Positions 14,690-24,406 are shown, counted from the stretch's first letter. The stretch is 64,000 bases of DNA from Paenibacillus sp. 1001270B_150601_E10 (GCF_015558675.1 NZ_JADMOL010000003.1:527574-591573); one strand, 5' to 3'. Notes: generated by a model not told the origin, from the letters alone. Numbers and translations are program-made.

Positions 14690-15559
14690 CTACATCTCCG
14701 TCGCATTCGATGGCAGCTTCCTTACACGCTCCAAATAACCGGTTACTTTTCGATCATCTTCTATCGGATACTCGAATCCCAGCTTATCCGCCACAAACAG
14801 CGCCGTTTCCCGGAATAGCCCACACATGGTGAACAACGCATTCCATACGCCATCATAAGTGCCATTCGGATAAGTAGCCATAAGCTTATTCCAAGCTTCG
14901 TCGGTCATATAGGTTTTCAGATATTTCCCACATTTCCCTACACTTAAGGAAAAGTCCGTTTCAATACCAACCTTCCAGCTCAGCATCTTCATCAGCATCG
15001 GACGAACGATCGAATGGAGATGCTCCTGTGCAAACAGTATTTCTTGACGCCATAAGCCCTTAGCCACATATGTACATACCCACCAGAATTCATTGCAGCA
15101 ATCTGCGAAAATTGCAGCGGATGGCCGCTTTACCCAATAATCCTCATCCGTTGGAGGCGGAATTTCCGGCAAGGCCTGATCCTTATCCATCAGGATGACC
15201 GTAAGCTTATCGTCTTGAAGATATGTTTCCTTCTCCTCGATTGGAATCAGGATCATATCGATTCGATTGCCATCCTCGAACAGCATCAAGTACGAGAACC
15301 AGCGGCCGAGATCAGGCGGAAACATCGACATCGCTTCTGGCATCTGCATGATCAGCCGTTCCCCAAACACATCGATCCAGTGCGGATCCTGAATAAATGA
15401 TTCCATATCCGTAACCAAGTACACGATATCATAGTCCTGAAACATATCCCTCGGCACATTCGGATTCGTTCGGGAGCCATTCATTCCGACAGCACGAACA
15501 CGCTCGTCTTCTCTTGCAACGCGAAGCACCAGTTCCATCATCTCTTGCTTGCTTCTCAT
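14690..15559 (-). CDS. Aminoglycoside 6-adenylyltransferase, ANT(6)-like
   Basis: A 289-residue protein, the usual length of streptomycin adenylyltransferases (PF04439). The chosen ATG gives the family start MRSKQEMMELVLRVA and has GGGGAGG upstream; a longer frame begins 30 nt earlier without support. The nucleotidyltransferase motif GMNGSRTNPNVPRDMFQDYD carries G-S and D-x-D. Further conserved blocks are EDGNRIDMILIP and DEDYWVKRPS. It should adenylate the 6-hydroxyl of streptomycin. It is single, minus strand, with no mobile element next to it. This suggests an intrinsic chromosomal gene, as is common in Bacillales. Activity cannot be judged from sequence alone. Confidence 0.88.
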   Translation of the reverse strand: MRSKQEMMELVLRVAREDERVRAVGMNGSRTNPNVPRDMFQDYDIVYLVTDMESFIQDPHWIDVFGERLIMQMPEAMSMFPPDLGRWFSYLMLFEDGNRIDMILIPIEEKETYLQDDKLTVILMDKDQALPEIPPPTDEDYWVKRPSAAIFADCCNEFWWVCTYVAKGLWRQEILFAQEHLHSIVRPMLMKMLSWKVGIETDFSLSVGKCGKYLKTYMTDEAWNKLMATYPNGTYDGVWNALFTMCGLFRETALFVADKLGFEYPIEDDRKVTGYLERVRKLPSNATEM

Positions 15560-16023
15560 CCTTCCAACCTCCCCATGAATTCGAATCATTTGATAGATAC
15601 TCTTTCAACATACACTAGAAGTGCCTTGTTTTTCAAAAGGAGGTGCGAGAACGAAGACAAAAGTAAGCCAATCTTACATGACCAATGGTCAATTAAAAAG
15701 CAAGAACCTATCCTTACGTTCTATCATAATCAGCTGTCTGACCGGTCTGATCTGTTTTTTATCCAAAGCTAACTATGTGCCTCTGCCTCATCTCCTTTTC
15801 ACGTGACCCTATCCTCAACATTCCGAACATAAAACCATACATAAAAAAGCCCGTCCCATCACTCCAGTCCATAAGCAAGTGAATCTCCATCTTAACTAGA
15901 AGAAACTCCCTCACTATGAAAAGGAATAATGAAACGAGCTGCCAACCCTCATAAACCTATTCTAGGCTCTACACGTTCAATTTACTGATCGTAAGCCATA
16001 ATTCATTATCATGTCTTCAACGC
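15560..16023. other. Gap without recognisable genes
   Basis: About 460 nt between the adenylyltransferase promoter and the repeat protein. An AAAAAAGCCCGTCCC stretch near 15844 reads GGGCTTTTTT on the minus strand, like a terminator tail for the gene at 16024, but I could not find a convincing stem. Short plus-strand frames here lack ribosome sites. Confidence 0.5.
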
Positions 16024-16581
16024 TCAATCAAACCATTGTCCAACCCATCGCCACAAATCACCGACGATCGGAATCAGGCCAAATCCGCTCTTTCCTATGG
16101 CGACAAGTCCAAGCACATACTCCCCAATGCTTACAATCCCTAGCGCCCATTGTCCAATTGCCACTGCCCCAATCGCCTTTGTTCCGATCGCTACGGCTCC
16201 AGCTGCCCAGTTGGCAATCGCAACCGCTCCTAGCGCAATCTCTCCCGCAATAGCGACTGCGCCTGCGGCTAAACCAGGACCTCCCGCAACAGCACCCAAT
16301 GCAAGCCAGAGTCCAAAGGAGATGGCTCCAATGGAAATCAATCCGATACTAATCGCTCCCCCAGCGATTAACCCGATTGCAATATCGCCAAAGGCAATCA
16401 ATCCAACGGCAACCTTCGGCTTCACAAGCCCCCGCTGTCTCGAATATCCCTTGTTGCTTCTTATACTGACAATAGGGAAGCCTTGCGCAGGCCACTGATA
16501 ATCAATATCCTCTTGATCAGCCAATCGACCATCCCCAAAGTGCCGAGTGGCAAATTGAATGATTCGCTGCACCACGTTCAT
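16024..16581 (-). CDS. Hydrophobic Gly/Ala/Ile hexad-repeat protein
   Basis: A 185-residue protein. The ATG at 16581 is chosen for GGAGGAGA six bases upstream. After a 50-residue polar head, residues about 50-165 consist of a roughly six-residue repeat with glycine every third or sixth position, for example GDIAIGLIAGGAISIG and GTKAIGAVAIGQWALG. There are few charges. This could be a parallel beta-helix or a set of tightly packed membrane segments; sequence alone does not decide. Similar unnamed proteins occur in other Gram-positives, but no function is known to me. Its strict periodicity also opens a long false frame on the opposite strand. Stands alone. Confidence 0.7.
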   Translation of the reverse strand: MNVVQRIIQFATRHFGDGRLADQEDIDYQWPAQGFPIVSIRSNKGYSRQRGLVKPKVAVGLIAFGDIAIGLIAGGAISIGLISIGAISFGLWLALGAVAGGPGLAAGAVAIAGEIALGAVAIANWAAGAVAIGTKAIGAVAIGQWALGIVSIGEYVLGLVAIGKSGFGLIPIVGDLWRWVGQWFD

Positions 16582-16690
16582 ATTTATCTCCTCCACGATC
16601 CGTTTCCTAGCTCCCTTTATTGTACGTGCCTAGGCCTGTCCTTTACCTCCTCCTCTGAACGAATGTTATCTACATCTAGAGACCGATCTT

Positions 16691-16815
16691 TGTGAATTAC
16701 CCATCATCAAGGAGCCGCTATCCACATGTGCATAACTTTATTTTTCACCATCCTATTAGATATCCACAAAAAAAGACTTCGACAAAGAAAAACAAGACTG
16801 CGGAACTTATCCACA
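16691..16815. promoter_or_regulatory. Cluster of DnaA-box-like nonamers away from oriC
   Basis: One perfect box, TTATCCACA (16807-16815), lies close to variants TGTGAATTA (16691), CTATCCACA (16718), TGTGCATAA (16727) and ATATCCACA (16760). The CTATCCACA and TGTGCATAA copies are directly abutting. All are in the region downstream of yyzF, about 37 kb from dnaA. Confidence 0.45.
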
Positions 16816-16822
16816 GCCTTGT
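16792..16822 (-). terminator. Terminator of yyzF
   Basis: On the minus strand ACAAGGCTG and CAGTCTTGT form the stem, followed by TTTTCTTTG. The loop contains a DnaA box. Confidence 0.65.
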
Positions 16823-16841
16823 TCGTTCTACTCTGATTCAC

Positions 16842-17015
16842 TTATACAACGAGGAATTGCGCTTCTTCTTGGCAATCCTTCATGCAGCACTTGATCGGAC
16901 GCTCCCAATCGCTGAACTGCTGCTCATCGAGATTCACCACATCCGGCGCATCCTCATATTCATCTACAAACTTATCAATCGCAAGCTCAATATGTTCTTT
17001 GCATACTACGTACAT
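16842..17015 (-). CDS. yyzF: CxxH/CxxC small protein, YyzF family
   Basis: A 57-residue protein too short for most ORF filters. Translation gives MYVVCKEHIELAIDKFVDEY at the N terminus, an acidic middle, and CCMKDCQEEAQFLVV at the end. The two motifs C-x2-H and C-x2-C are the defining metal-site pattern of this family (TIGR04129), usually found next to htrA and rlmH in Bacillales. That is its position here. A GAGGGAA site precedes the ATG by 4 nt. Function is unknown; a zinc structural site is likely. Confidence 0.88.
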   Translation of the reverse strand: MYVVCKEHIELAIDKFVDEYEDAPDVVNLDEQQFSDWERPIKCCMKDCQEEAQFLVV

Positions 17016-17130
17016 GACGTTCCCTCTTTCTCATGCCCTTCTTGCTGTTATTGCATCGACTATACGTTTACTGTACCTGATGCGCGGATTTCCATCAAGT
17101 CCTTGACCGCCTTACTTCATTTATGCTCCA

Positions 17131-18357
17131 TTACGACTCCGGCTTATCCGTTAAGGTAACCGATGAGGTCATTCTCTTCCCATCACGATAAAAGACAACC
17201 TCCATCGTCTCCCCAACCTTCTTCTCTTCGTACAAATACTTGCGAAGATCTAAAGTCGATGTCACATCGGTATCGTCCAGACGGACAATGACATCATTCA
17301 ACTTAAGTCCGCCTGCCTCCGCAGGTCCCGTTGCCTCCAGAACAATCACCCCATGCTTAACGGTGGATGGCAGCTCTAGATCCTCACGCTGCTCATCGGT
17401 AATAGGAGCATACGGATTATCCAGATCGATCGTGTATACGCCGAGATAAGGGCGAACGATCTTGCCATGCTCCATAATCTGATCGACGATGGACATCACT
17501 TCATTGGTAGGAATCGCAAAGCCCAGCCCTTCAACACCCGTCGTCGCCACCTTCATCGTGTTGATGCCAATGACACGACCGCTTAAGTCTACAAGCGCAC
17601 CGCCGCTGTTCCCTTCATTAATCGCAGCATCGGTCTGAATAACGAGCTGCTCCCAATCATATACGCCGTCCTGATTGAGGGATACGGGGATTTTACGGTT
17701 GGTGTAGCTGATGATGCCTGCTGTGAGGGAATCACCAAAGCCAAGTGGGTTGCCAATCGCGATAACAGTCTCTCCGCGCCGAAGCTTAGAGGAGTCGCCT
17801 ATTTCCGCCACTTCCGTAATACCGGCACCATCCATGCGAAGCACAGCTATGTCGGTAATCTTATCTTTTCCCACAAGCTCGGCATTCTTCCGTGAACCAT
17901 TGGCTAACACAATCTCAAGCAGATCCGCACCTTGAACCACATGCTCGTTGGTAATCACGTAAGCCTTTCCGTCCTCTTGCTTAAAAATAATGCCTGACCC
18001 AAGAGCTGCCTCCTCTGGGGTAGCCAATTTATCTGATGCATCCTTCTGTTTGTTCACGATACTAACGACCGTTGGGCTCACCTTGTCTGCTGCCTCGACA
18101 ATTCGCTCATACGGATCGCCTGCAGCCTGTACGGACTCGCCCGACTCTGTCCATGGCAGAACAATGGCCAATGTAAGCAGAGAACTCAGCACTGCCGTTG
18201 CCGCTGCCACCAATACAATCGTCATTCCCCGTGACGATGAGAAGGGAAGCTTCCACCTCTGCCATTTGCGCCGCGGGACCTTTGCTTTGTTCAACCATTC
18301 CCGCTTATGCCGCTTCGGTACCTTAGGGGAGTAAAAATCATCCTCAAACAGACTCAC
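17131..18357 (-). CDS. htrA: HtrA/DegP-like membrane-anchored serine protease
   Basis: A 408-residue protein using a GTG start at 18357, which has GGAG nine bases upstream and gives the N terminus MSLFEDDFYSPKVP seen in Paenibacillus homologues. An in-frame ATG 9 nt earlier touches the ribosome site. A single membrane segment at about 46-68 anchors the protease outside. The catalytic triad is His139 in VITNEHVVQG, Asp169 in DIAVLRMD and Ser251 in GNSGGAL. A PDZ domain follows (about 300-395). It corresponds to B. subtilis HtrC/YyxA, a quality-control protease linked to the adjacent wal regulon and envelope stress. Confidence 0.93.
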   Translation of the reverse strand: MSLFEDDFYSPKVPKRHKREWLNKAKVPRRKWQRWKLPFSSSRGMTIVLVAAATAVLSSLLTLAIVLPWTESGESVQAAGDPYERIVEAADKVSPTVVSIVNKQKDASDKLATPEEAALGSGIIFKQEDGKAYVITNEHVVQGADLLEIVLANGSRKNAELVGKDKITDIAVLRMDGAGITEVAEIGDSSKLRRGETVIAIGNPLGFGDSLTAGIISYTNRKIPVSLNQDGVYDWEQLVIQTDAAINEGNSGGALVDLSGRVIGINTMKVATTGVEGLGFAIPTNEVMSIVDQIMEHGKIVRPYLGVYTIDLDNPYAPITDEQREDLELPSTVKHGVIVLEATGPAEAGGLKLNDVIVRLDDTDVTSTLDLRKYLYEEKKVGETMEVVFYRDGKRMTSSVTLTDKPES

Positions 18358-18669
18358 CCGCTCCATCTCCTCTCAGCCCAGCAGAACGCCTAAGGTTCGG
18401 ATCTTGTCATTTGACGTAAAAGATCCACCGTGCGCCATCTCATGCTGTAATGCCACTCTATCTCATCGCAAGCCTTTCATGACTTGGCGAAATCTATTTT
18501 TCTTCAATCGGAATGCAATATTGCCCATAGGATATACTAAATAATAATGCATATGTTGCTACTTGGACAGTCATGAACAGTCATAGATTTGAAATCTTTC
18601 ACATATTCTATCATAAGAATGCTTAATAGAGTCCCATTTTCCTAGAATCAATGAGTAGAGGAGCTGTTA

Positions 18670-18903
18670 ATGATGGAACGCATATCCCCAACTTGGGCTG
18701 AGATTGATTTAATTGGCAAGATTGCCGACCTGAAAAATGATCAATACCGCCTTACACTAGCCGTATCTACCCTAATGGAGCTTCTTGTTGAGAAGGGCGT
18801 CATTACGAAGGATGACATCTCCAGCAAAGCGTCTGAGCTCGATACCTTTATTCACTTAACGAATGAATTTTCGTCTTCTCCCGAACCGTATCCCATGGAG
18901 TAG
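18670..18903 (+). CDS. Small hypothetical protein convergent with walJ
   Basis: A 77-residue acidic, mainly helical protein of unknown family (LIGKIADLKNDQYRLTLAVS, then a likely second helix). AGAGGAG lies six bases before the ATG, a good ribosome site. Its last 56 nt overlap the 3' end of walJ on the opposite strand, so the C-terminal tail FSSSPEPYPME is encoded antisense to the WalJ C terminus. It is isolated on the plus strand within a long minus-strand block. Confidence 0.6.
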   Translation: MMERISPTWAEIDLIGKIADLKNDQYRLTLAVSTLMELLVEKGVITKDDISSKASELDTFIHLTNEFSSSPEPYPME

Positions 18904-19678
18904 GACGATCGTAATACGTATCACGAAGCTGAAGCTCCGTTTCCTTGAAGAAGTAGCCTCGATCCTCCATGGCGCCCTGCACGCTCATGCGAGCGAGGTC
19001 CACCTGATTATGCTCTCGGCTGAGATGAGCCAAGTAGACACGGCGGGTATTGCCGGTTGCCACGTCGCATAATGCATTACCCGCATCTTCATTGGATAAA
19101 TGCCCAAGGTCGCCAAGGATCCGGCGCTTAATGTTCCATGGATAGCGCCCCATGCGAAGCATCTCGACATCATGATTCGATTCGAACACCATCACATTGG
19201 CATCCTGCAATTGGTCGCGCACTTTATCGCTGACATAGCCGAGGTCTGTTGCGACACTAAGCTTGGTGTCCCCTTCAAAGAAGTTATAGGCCACCGGCTC
19301 TGCAGCATCGTGGGATATGCCAAATGACTCTACTCGAAGGTCTCCAAAGTCCCTCGCCTCCCCTGTCTGCATCACAATGCGATGTTCCTCTGCTATATCA
19401 CCAATATGCTTCTCAAGGGCTTCCCATGTCTTCTCATTTGCATAGATCGGAACCTGATGCTTTCTAGAGAAAGCACCAAGTCCTTTAATGTGATCGGAGT
19501 GCTCATGGGTGACCAGAATTCCATCGATCTGCGAACCTGACAGTCCTTGCTCCTCAAGCAATTGGTCGACTCGCTTGCAGCTTAAGCCGGCATCGATCAT
19601 GAGGGTGGCATCCTCATTTTGAATCACCGTTGCGTTCCCCGTTGAACCGCTAGACAATACTGTAAATCGTAAACTCAT
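18848..19678 (-). CDS. walJ: MBL-fold metallohydrolase WalJ (YycJ)
   Basis: A 276-residue metallo-beta-lactamase-fold protein. The start at 19678 overlaps the walI stop (ATGA) and has GGAAGGAAG upstream; it gives the family N terminus MSLRFTVLSSGSTGNATVI. The metal motif is THEHSDHIKGL, with further ligands in SHDAAEPVAY and HLSREHNQ. In B. subtilis and streptococci (VicX) it co-varies with the essential WalRK two-component system and affects cell division timing and DNA replication. Its biochemical substrate remains unsettled. It is the last gene of the walRKHIJ operon. Confidence 0.94.
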   Translation of the reverse strand: MSLRFTVLSSGSTGNATVIQNEDATLMIDAGLSCKRVDQLLEEQGLSGSQIDGILVTHEHSDHIKGLGAFSRKHQVPIYANEKTWEALEKHIGDIAEEHRIVMQTGEARDFGDLRVESFGISHDAAEPVAYNFFEGDTKLSVATDLGYVSDKVRDQLQDANVMVFESNHDVEMLRMGRYPWNIKRRILGDLGHLSNEDAGNALCDVATGNTRRVYLAHLSREHNQVDLARMSVQGAMEDRGYFFKETELQLRDTYYDRPTPWDTVREKTKIHSLSE

Positions 19679-20421
19679 GCTTCCTTCTCCTTCTCTCCCT
19701 GCACATGCTCCACCGAGCCGCTGATCGCATTGACATAATAGATGTCTCCGCTCTCCAGCATAATGCGCCATGTCGGTGATGCGACTTGCGTATCCGTATC
19801 GAACAGCTGACCGTGATAGCCAAGCTGAATATCCCGCACGATGGAACCGACCGGCAGATGATTCATAATAACGCTCCCCAAAGCCTGTGAAGCTGTGATA
19901 ATCTTCTGATCCTCAAGCTCCCTCGATTCCTCTGCTTCCACGTATTGCTGCATGTATGCCGTAATCTTCTGATTCTCATAATACAGCTTCAGCTTGACTT
20001 CGAACAGGGGAAGCCCATTCGTTAATTGCTGATGAAGAACGAATACCCCATCCTCCGTAATCGCCATATCATGGCGATATTGCTCCAGATGATTAATCTC
20101 ATCACCCAATGCATCGATAAAGTCCCGTTGGGACATATAGATATACTTGCTGTCCTCTGCTTCCTTAAGAGGAACGATCGCCTGCTGATTCTCAATCACC
20201 TTGTACGAAATGTCTCGGAGAGATGGCGTCTCCGATGGAATCTTAGCCATAATCTCGATCTTCTTCGCTTCCTTCATCTGCTTTGCGTCCTCAGACAGCG
20301 ACGTCCAGTCCAACTGTGTCGTCAAACGATCCTGGACATCCTGCCACAGCTGATAGCCAAGCACGACATTAAGAAGCAAGAAGGCATAGATCAATACGCT
20401 CTTCGCCCGACTCCAATCCAT
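19675..20421 (-). CDS. walI: WalK regulator WalI (YycI)
   Basis: A 248-residue protein with one N-terminal membrane helix (about 8-25: SVLIYAFLLLNVVLGYQLW) and an extracytoplasmic domain. YycI and YycH together hold the WalK kinase in check through contacts of their membrane helices, as known from Bacillus. GGGAGG lies about ten bases before the ATG. Its stop overlaps the walJ start and it follows walH by 18 nt, so all are in one operon. Confidence 0.9.
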   Translation of the reverse strand: MDWSRAKSVLIYAFLLLNVVLGYQLWQDVQDRLTTQLDWTSLSEDAKQMKEAKKIEIMAKIPSETPSLRDISYKVIENQQAIVPLKEAEDSKYIYMSQRDFIDALGDEINHLEQYRHDMAITEDGVFVLHQQLTNGLPLFEVKLKLYYENQKITAYMQQYVEAEESRELEDQKIITASQALGSVIMNHLPVGSIVRDIQLGYHGQLFDTDTQVASPTWRIMLESGDIYYVNAISGSVEHVQGEKEKEA

Positions 20422-20439
20422 CCAACACCATCCTCCCTT

Positions 20440-21804
20440 CTATTCCTGCTCATGGGTTGTGCCTAGCTCCTGATCCTGCTTATCCTCGGCATACAGCCTC
20501 AGCAGTTCTGACGTTCCGTCACGATAGGAGATCTGCCATACCGGAACGAGCTCAATTTTATCTTTTTTCAAAATAGGCTTATAGGCAGGGTCCAGTTCAA
20601 CAATATCTGCAATCCGGTTCATTTCTTTTAATGTATTGATCAGAAGATCACCGCCTGCCAGCTGACGAAGCTCCTTATCAATCCCGTGCGAATCAAGCTG
20701 AACAAGTGAACGTTCAAAGTTCGTCACCATGCCCTGCTGCATCGTCACCTGCAAATAGCCGAATTGGAATTGGTTCGTGCTCACAATCGGGTACGAGCCC
20801 CAATACTGCTGGAAAATGAGCGTGTTCTGCTGATTGATCGTGCTGCCGATATCCGATATAAGGCTGCGGTTATCCAAAATCTCCGCTAGACGGTAGCTGC
20901 CGTTCCAGCCTCCACGCTGGTTCATAAAGCTGACGGCTGTCGCCACATCACTCGTCGGATCATTGCGGCCTTCACCCGGTGCAGTTGCATCCGAATAGGT
21001 CACCCAGCGCTGATCGCTATGGATCTGCAAGCCCCGCTTCCCGTCCGTATAGATCTTAGACCCATCCGTCTCCTGAATGATCTTCGTTAAGGTCGGGTCA
21101 AAGAACAAGCTGCTCTGCATCTGCTCAGGTGTATACAGGGTGTACGGCAGCGTGACGTTCACCATCTCATAGGGGTCGATCGGTACATAGAATGTATCGT
21201 TTACCAACTTGTACCGATACCAGGAACGTCCAAACTCCACATGCTGTCTTACGTCCTGCACCGTTAAGTCTGCGCCTGTCGACTCGTACACGTTATCTCC
21301 ATCCGCTGTAAAGAAAAATACACGCGCTTCATTCGTTTCATCAGCGGCAAAGATCCAGATGCGCGAGATGCTCTCCGATTCAAAGGACGCACTCTCCTGG
21401 ATCGGAAGAACCTTCTTTAACAGCTTCACTGGAATGGCCGTATTGTAGCGAAGCTCAATCCCTTCCCGCTCCTCACGTATCTTCTTCCAATCCATGGTGT
21501 GAACGGGCTTTGCCTGGAAGCCATCGTAGGAACGCCCTTCGAGTCGCTTCATCACGATGTTGAAGAAGGTCATGTTCGGATACATGACAGCATGCTCGTT
21601 ATTGCCTAGATGAAGAATAAGCTGCTCGGGATAGACCAGATTCTCCACCTTCTCATCCGGTCCGGAAGGATTCGGCTTCAAGTACTCGCTTGAGGACCGC
21701 TCGACTGCATCAAATTTCGGCATGTTATAGGACAGAAAGAAGCTCTGAATCAAGCTTAAGGCGACAAGAAACGTCAGTACCCATGATTTTATACGCTCCA
21801 TCAT
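20440..21804 (-). CDS. walH: WalK regulator WalH (YycH)
   Basis: A 454-residue protein with an N-terminal transmembrane segment (about 7-26) and a large external domain of three beta-rich subdomains. It belongs to the YycH family (PF07435); recognisable pieces include SLIQSFFLSYNMP just after the anchor and NQFQFGYLQVTMQQ in the middle. Its ATG overlaps the walK stop (ATGA), ensuring coupling. It represses WalK activity together with WalI in Bacillus; the same role is inferred here. Confidence 0.92.
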   Translation of the reverse strand: MMERIKSWVLTFLVALSLIQSFFLSYNMPKFDAVERSSSEYLKPNPSGPDEKVENLVYPEQLILHLGNNEHAVMYPNMTFFNIVMKRLEGRSYDGFQAKPVHTMDWKKIREEREGIELRYNTAIPVKLLKKVLPIQESASFESESISRIWIFAADETNEARVFFFTADGDNVYESTGADLTVQDVRQHVEFGRSWYRYKLVNDTFYVPIDPYEMVNVTLPYTLYTPEQMQSSLFFDPTLTKIIQETDGSKIYTDGKRGLQIHSDQRWVTYSDATAPGEGRNDPTSDVATAVSFMNQRGGWNGSYRLAEILDNRSLISDIGSTINQQNTLIFQQYWGSYPIVSTNQFQFGYLQVTMQQGMVTNFERSLVQLDSHGIDKELRQLAGGDLLINTLKEMNRIADIVELDPAYKPILKKDKIELVPVWQISYRDGTSELLRLYAEDKQDQELGTTHEQE

Positions 21805-23684
21805 GCGCCAGCTTCACTTCCTTCCTGTGCAGTCTCTTCTCCAAGCAAGCCCTCTCCCCTAGCCGGAAGAGTAAAGGTCACACTCGTGCCTTCATTGAGC
21901 TCAGAGTCCATGACAATGCTGCCGCCATGGGCGAGAACCATTTCCCGGGCAATCGATAGACCGAGTCCCGTGCCGCCCATATTTCTTGAGCGGCCCTTAT
22001 CGACACGATAGAATCGCTCGAAGATTCGCTCCAGATCCTTCTTCGGAATGCCGATACCGGTATCCTGAACGGTAATCGACACGAAGTGATGATCCTCCGT
22101 CAGCGCAGCGGTCAGCATTACACGGCCGCCCTCGCTGGTATATTTCAGGGCGTTGGACACCAAATTATCCAGCACCTGATCGATCTGATCCCGATCCATC
22201 AGTGCTTGTCCAACCCCTTCTTCCACATTGACATCCACCTTAATCTGCTTGCTCTGCATCTGGAAAGAGAAGCGGTCTACCACCTCATCCAGCAGCTCCG
22301 ATACATCGATTGGCTTCATGCGAAGCTTGGCTTGCTTGGAATCTAGCCTGGAGAGGTGAAGCAGATCCGTAACGAGCCGAATCATGCGCTCCGTCTCATT
22401 GCGGATAACACCGACGAAGCGTCCGGCAAGCTGCTGCTCCTCAAGCGCTCCATCCTCGAGCGCCTCTGCATAGCTCTTAATTGTCGTAAGCGGCGTGCGG
22501 AGCTCATGGGATACATTCGCCACGAATTCCCGGCGAGACTGATCCAGCTTCTCCTGCTCCGTCACGTCCTGAAGGACGACGATCGTCCCTGTAATGCCTT
22601 CACCCCGGCGATGAATCGGGGTGAAGGTGACGCGCAGAATCGTCTCATGCGGCTCCGAGTCGCCCTCCGTATAGTGGAACGGAAGCAGCATCCAGTTTAT
22701 CTTGTCCTGCATCCGCTCCTCCAGCTTCCAAGGCTCGACGCCAAGCAGATCCGCCATCTGCTTGTTCTCGCAATCCTGTGCCCGCTTGCCAAGCATTACG
22801 CTCGCCCGGCGGTTAATGAGGATAACGCGTCCATTCTCGTCTGCCGCGATAACACCGTCACTCATATTGGTGACGACTGAAGCAAGCTTCTCCTTTTCCT
22901 CCTCATTAACGCTAAGCGCCTCCTGCAAGCGCCTTGTCATGTCATTGAACGCTTCGCTCAGCTGGCCGATCTCATCATTGCCGAGCACAGGCACCTGGCC
23001 TTCGAAGTTCCCTTCGGCTACTCTCGTTGCCTGTCTCGTAATATTCTTGATCGGCTGGGTAATAGTGTGGGCAAGAATCACGCCCAGCAATGCCGTAAGT
23101 CCTAATGCAATGACCATCCCGGACAGGAAGATTTTATTGATGTCCTCAATGGTCGTATACAGATCCTTCATGGACGCGACGACATATATCGCTCCAACGA
23201 TCTTGGTACCGGACGATATCGGCTTCGCAAGCACCTTTTTCCGTACATTTTCCTCGTCAATAATGACCTCTTCATTGTCTCGAATGCCTTGAAGCGCCCG
23301 GTTCACGACCATCTCGGTATTCTTGCGCCCAATATAATCCGAATGGGCTTGAACGGAAGTGATCAGCACCTTGCCTGTCGCATCCAAGATCTGAATCTCG
23401 ACCCCATTCATGTTGAACAAGTTGCGAACGATCGCTTCCAAGTCTTCCAGCGAGCCTTCACTATCAATCTCTTCTTCACCCTTTAGCTTCTGCTCGGCAT
23501 ATGTTAATACAAAGTTTGCCGTCATCTGCAAGTCATTGGTGAAATTATTCGTCAAGGTATGCTTCATCGTGCTGACGAAGTATACCCCAATTAGCTGCAT
23601 GGCGATTAAAATAAGCAGCACATAGATAATAATGAGCTTCGCTTGGATCGTGCGCAGAAAACGGTTGATCCAGGCTGTCATCAT
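21801..23684 (-). CDS. walK: Cell-wall sensor histidine kinase WalK (YycG)
   Basis: A 627-residue kinase. Transmembrane helices lie at about 14-37 and 185-206 around an extracytoplasmic Cache/PAS-like sensor. Then come HAMP (about 205-260), PAS (265-380), HisKA with phospho-accepting His393 in [13 protein letters not shown], and an HATPase domain with N box [11 protein letters not shown] and G boxes [11 protein letters not shown] and GTGLGLS. It phosphorylates WalR to adjust peptidoglycan hydrolase expression during growth. Start and stop overlap walR and walH by four bases each. Confidence 0.96.
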   Translation of the reverse strand: MMTAWINRFLRTIQAKLIIIYVLLILIAMQLIGVYFVSTMKHTLTNNFTNDLQMTANFVLTYAEQKLKGEEEIDSEGSLEDLEAIVRNLFNMNGVEIQILDATGKVLITSVQAHSDYIGRKNTEMVVNRALQGIRDNEEVIIDEENVRKKVLAKPISSGTKIVGAIYVVASMKDLYTTIEDINKIFLSGMVIALGLTALLGVILAHTITQPIKNITRQATRVAEGNFEGQVPVLGNDEIGQLSEAFNDMTRRLQEALSVNEEEKEKLASVVTNMSDGVIAADENGRVILINRRASVMLGKRAQDCENKQMADLLGVEPWKLEERMQDKINWMLLPFHYTEGDSEPHETILRVTFTPIHRRGEGITGTIVVLQDVTEQEKLDQSRREFVANVSHELRTPLTTIKSYAEALEDGALEEQQLAGRFVGVIRNETERMIRLVTDLLHLSRLDSKQAKLRMKPIDVSELLDEVVDRFSFQMQSKQIKVDVNVEEGVGQALMDRDQIDQVLDNLVSNALKYTSEGGRVMLTAALTEDHHFVSITVQDTGIGIPKKDLERIFERFYRVDKGRSRNMGGTGLGLSIAREMVLAHGGSIVMDSELNEGTSVTFTLPARGEGLLGEETAQEGSEAGA

Positions 23685-24406
23685 AGCCCTCCGCTTTTTG
23701 GATTCATCATGAGATATCCAAGTCCTCGGCGGGTAATAATATATTCAGGCTTGCTCGGATCATCCTCGATCTTCTCGCGAAGTCGGCGGATCGTAACGTC
23801 TACGGTCCGAACGTCGCCAAAGTACTCGTATCCCCATACCGCTTGAAGCAAATGCTCGCGAGTCATCACCTTGCCGCTATGGCGCACAAGATAATGCAGC
23901 AGCTCGAACTCGCGGTGGGTGAGATCAAGCGCCTCGCCATTTTTATATACGATATACATGTCTGTATCAATTAGCAGCTCATGCAGGCGTATGCCCTGCT
24001 TCTCTGGCGCTGAAGCCTCTTCCTCGCTCGTTGAAGCATGCTTCTGCTGGCGGCGCAAATGCGCCTTTACTCTTGCCAGCAGCTCTCTTGTACTGAAAGG
24101 CTTCGTGACGTAATCATCCGCTCCCATCTCAAGCCCCAGCACCTTGTCGAGCTCCGTATCCTTCGCGGTCAGCATAATAATCGGCATATGGAGATGCTGA
24201 CGCACCTCACGACATACATCCATGCCGTCCTTCACTGGAAGCATCAGATCAAGCAGCATCAGATCCGGCTTCTCCTTAAGGGCAAGCTCCACCGCTGCGC
24301 CGCCGTCAAAGGCGCAAATCACTTCATAGCCTTCTTTTTCAAGATTGAATTTTAAAATATCTGCAATTGGTTGTTCATCGTCTACGACCAATATTTTGCC
24401 GAACAT
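23681..24406 (-). CDS. walR: Response regulator WalR (YycF)
   Basis: A 241-residue OmpR-family regulator. The ATG at 24406 is used because GTGAGGTG lies six bases upstream; a GTG nine bases earlier would overlap that site. The receiver domain has the acidic pair at residues 9-10, phospho-acceptor Asp53 in LMLLDLMLP and Lys in DDYVTKPFS. The C-terminal winged helix (about 140-235) contains [20 protein letters not shown] and [12 protein letters not shown]. An insert of about 15 residues ([14 protein letters not shown]) lies between the domains. First gene of the wal operon, essential in most Firmicutes. Confidence 0.97.
   Translation of the reverse strand: MFGKILVVDDEQPIADILKFNLEKEGYEVICAFDGGAAVELALKEKPDLMLLDLMLPVKDGMDVCREVRQHLHMPIIMLTAKDTELDKVLGLEMGADDYVTKPFSTRELLARVKAHLRRQQKHASTSEEEASAPEKQGIRLHELLIDTDMYIVYKNGEALDLTHREFELLHYLVRHSGKVMTREHLLQAVWGYEYFGDVRTVDVTIRRLREKIEDDPSKPEYIITRRGLGYLMMNPKSGGL

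Noticed and set aside
15787..15800. TTTTCACGTGACC as a parS site
   Set aside because: Only the central CACGTG is shared; the outer bases do not match the parS palindrome.
16097..16498. 133-codon plus-strand open frame
   Set aside because: It is the mirror of the periodic repeat gene on the minus strand; no ribosome site, and its composition only reflects the repeat.
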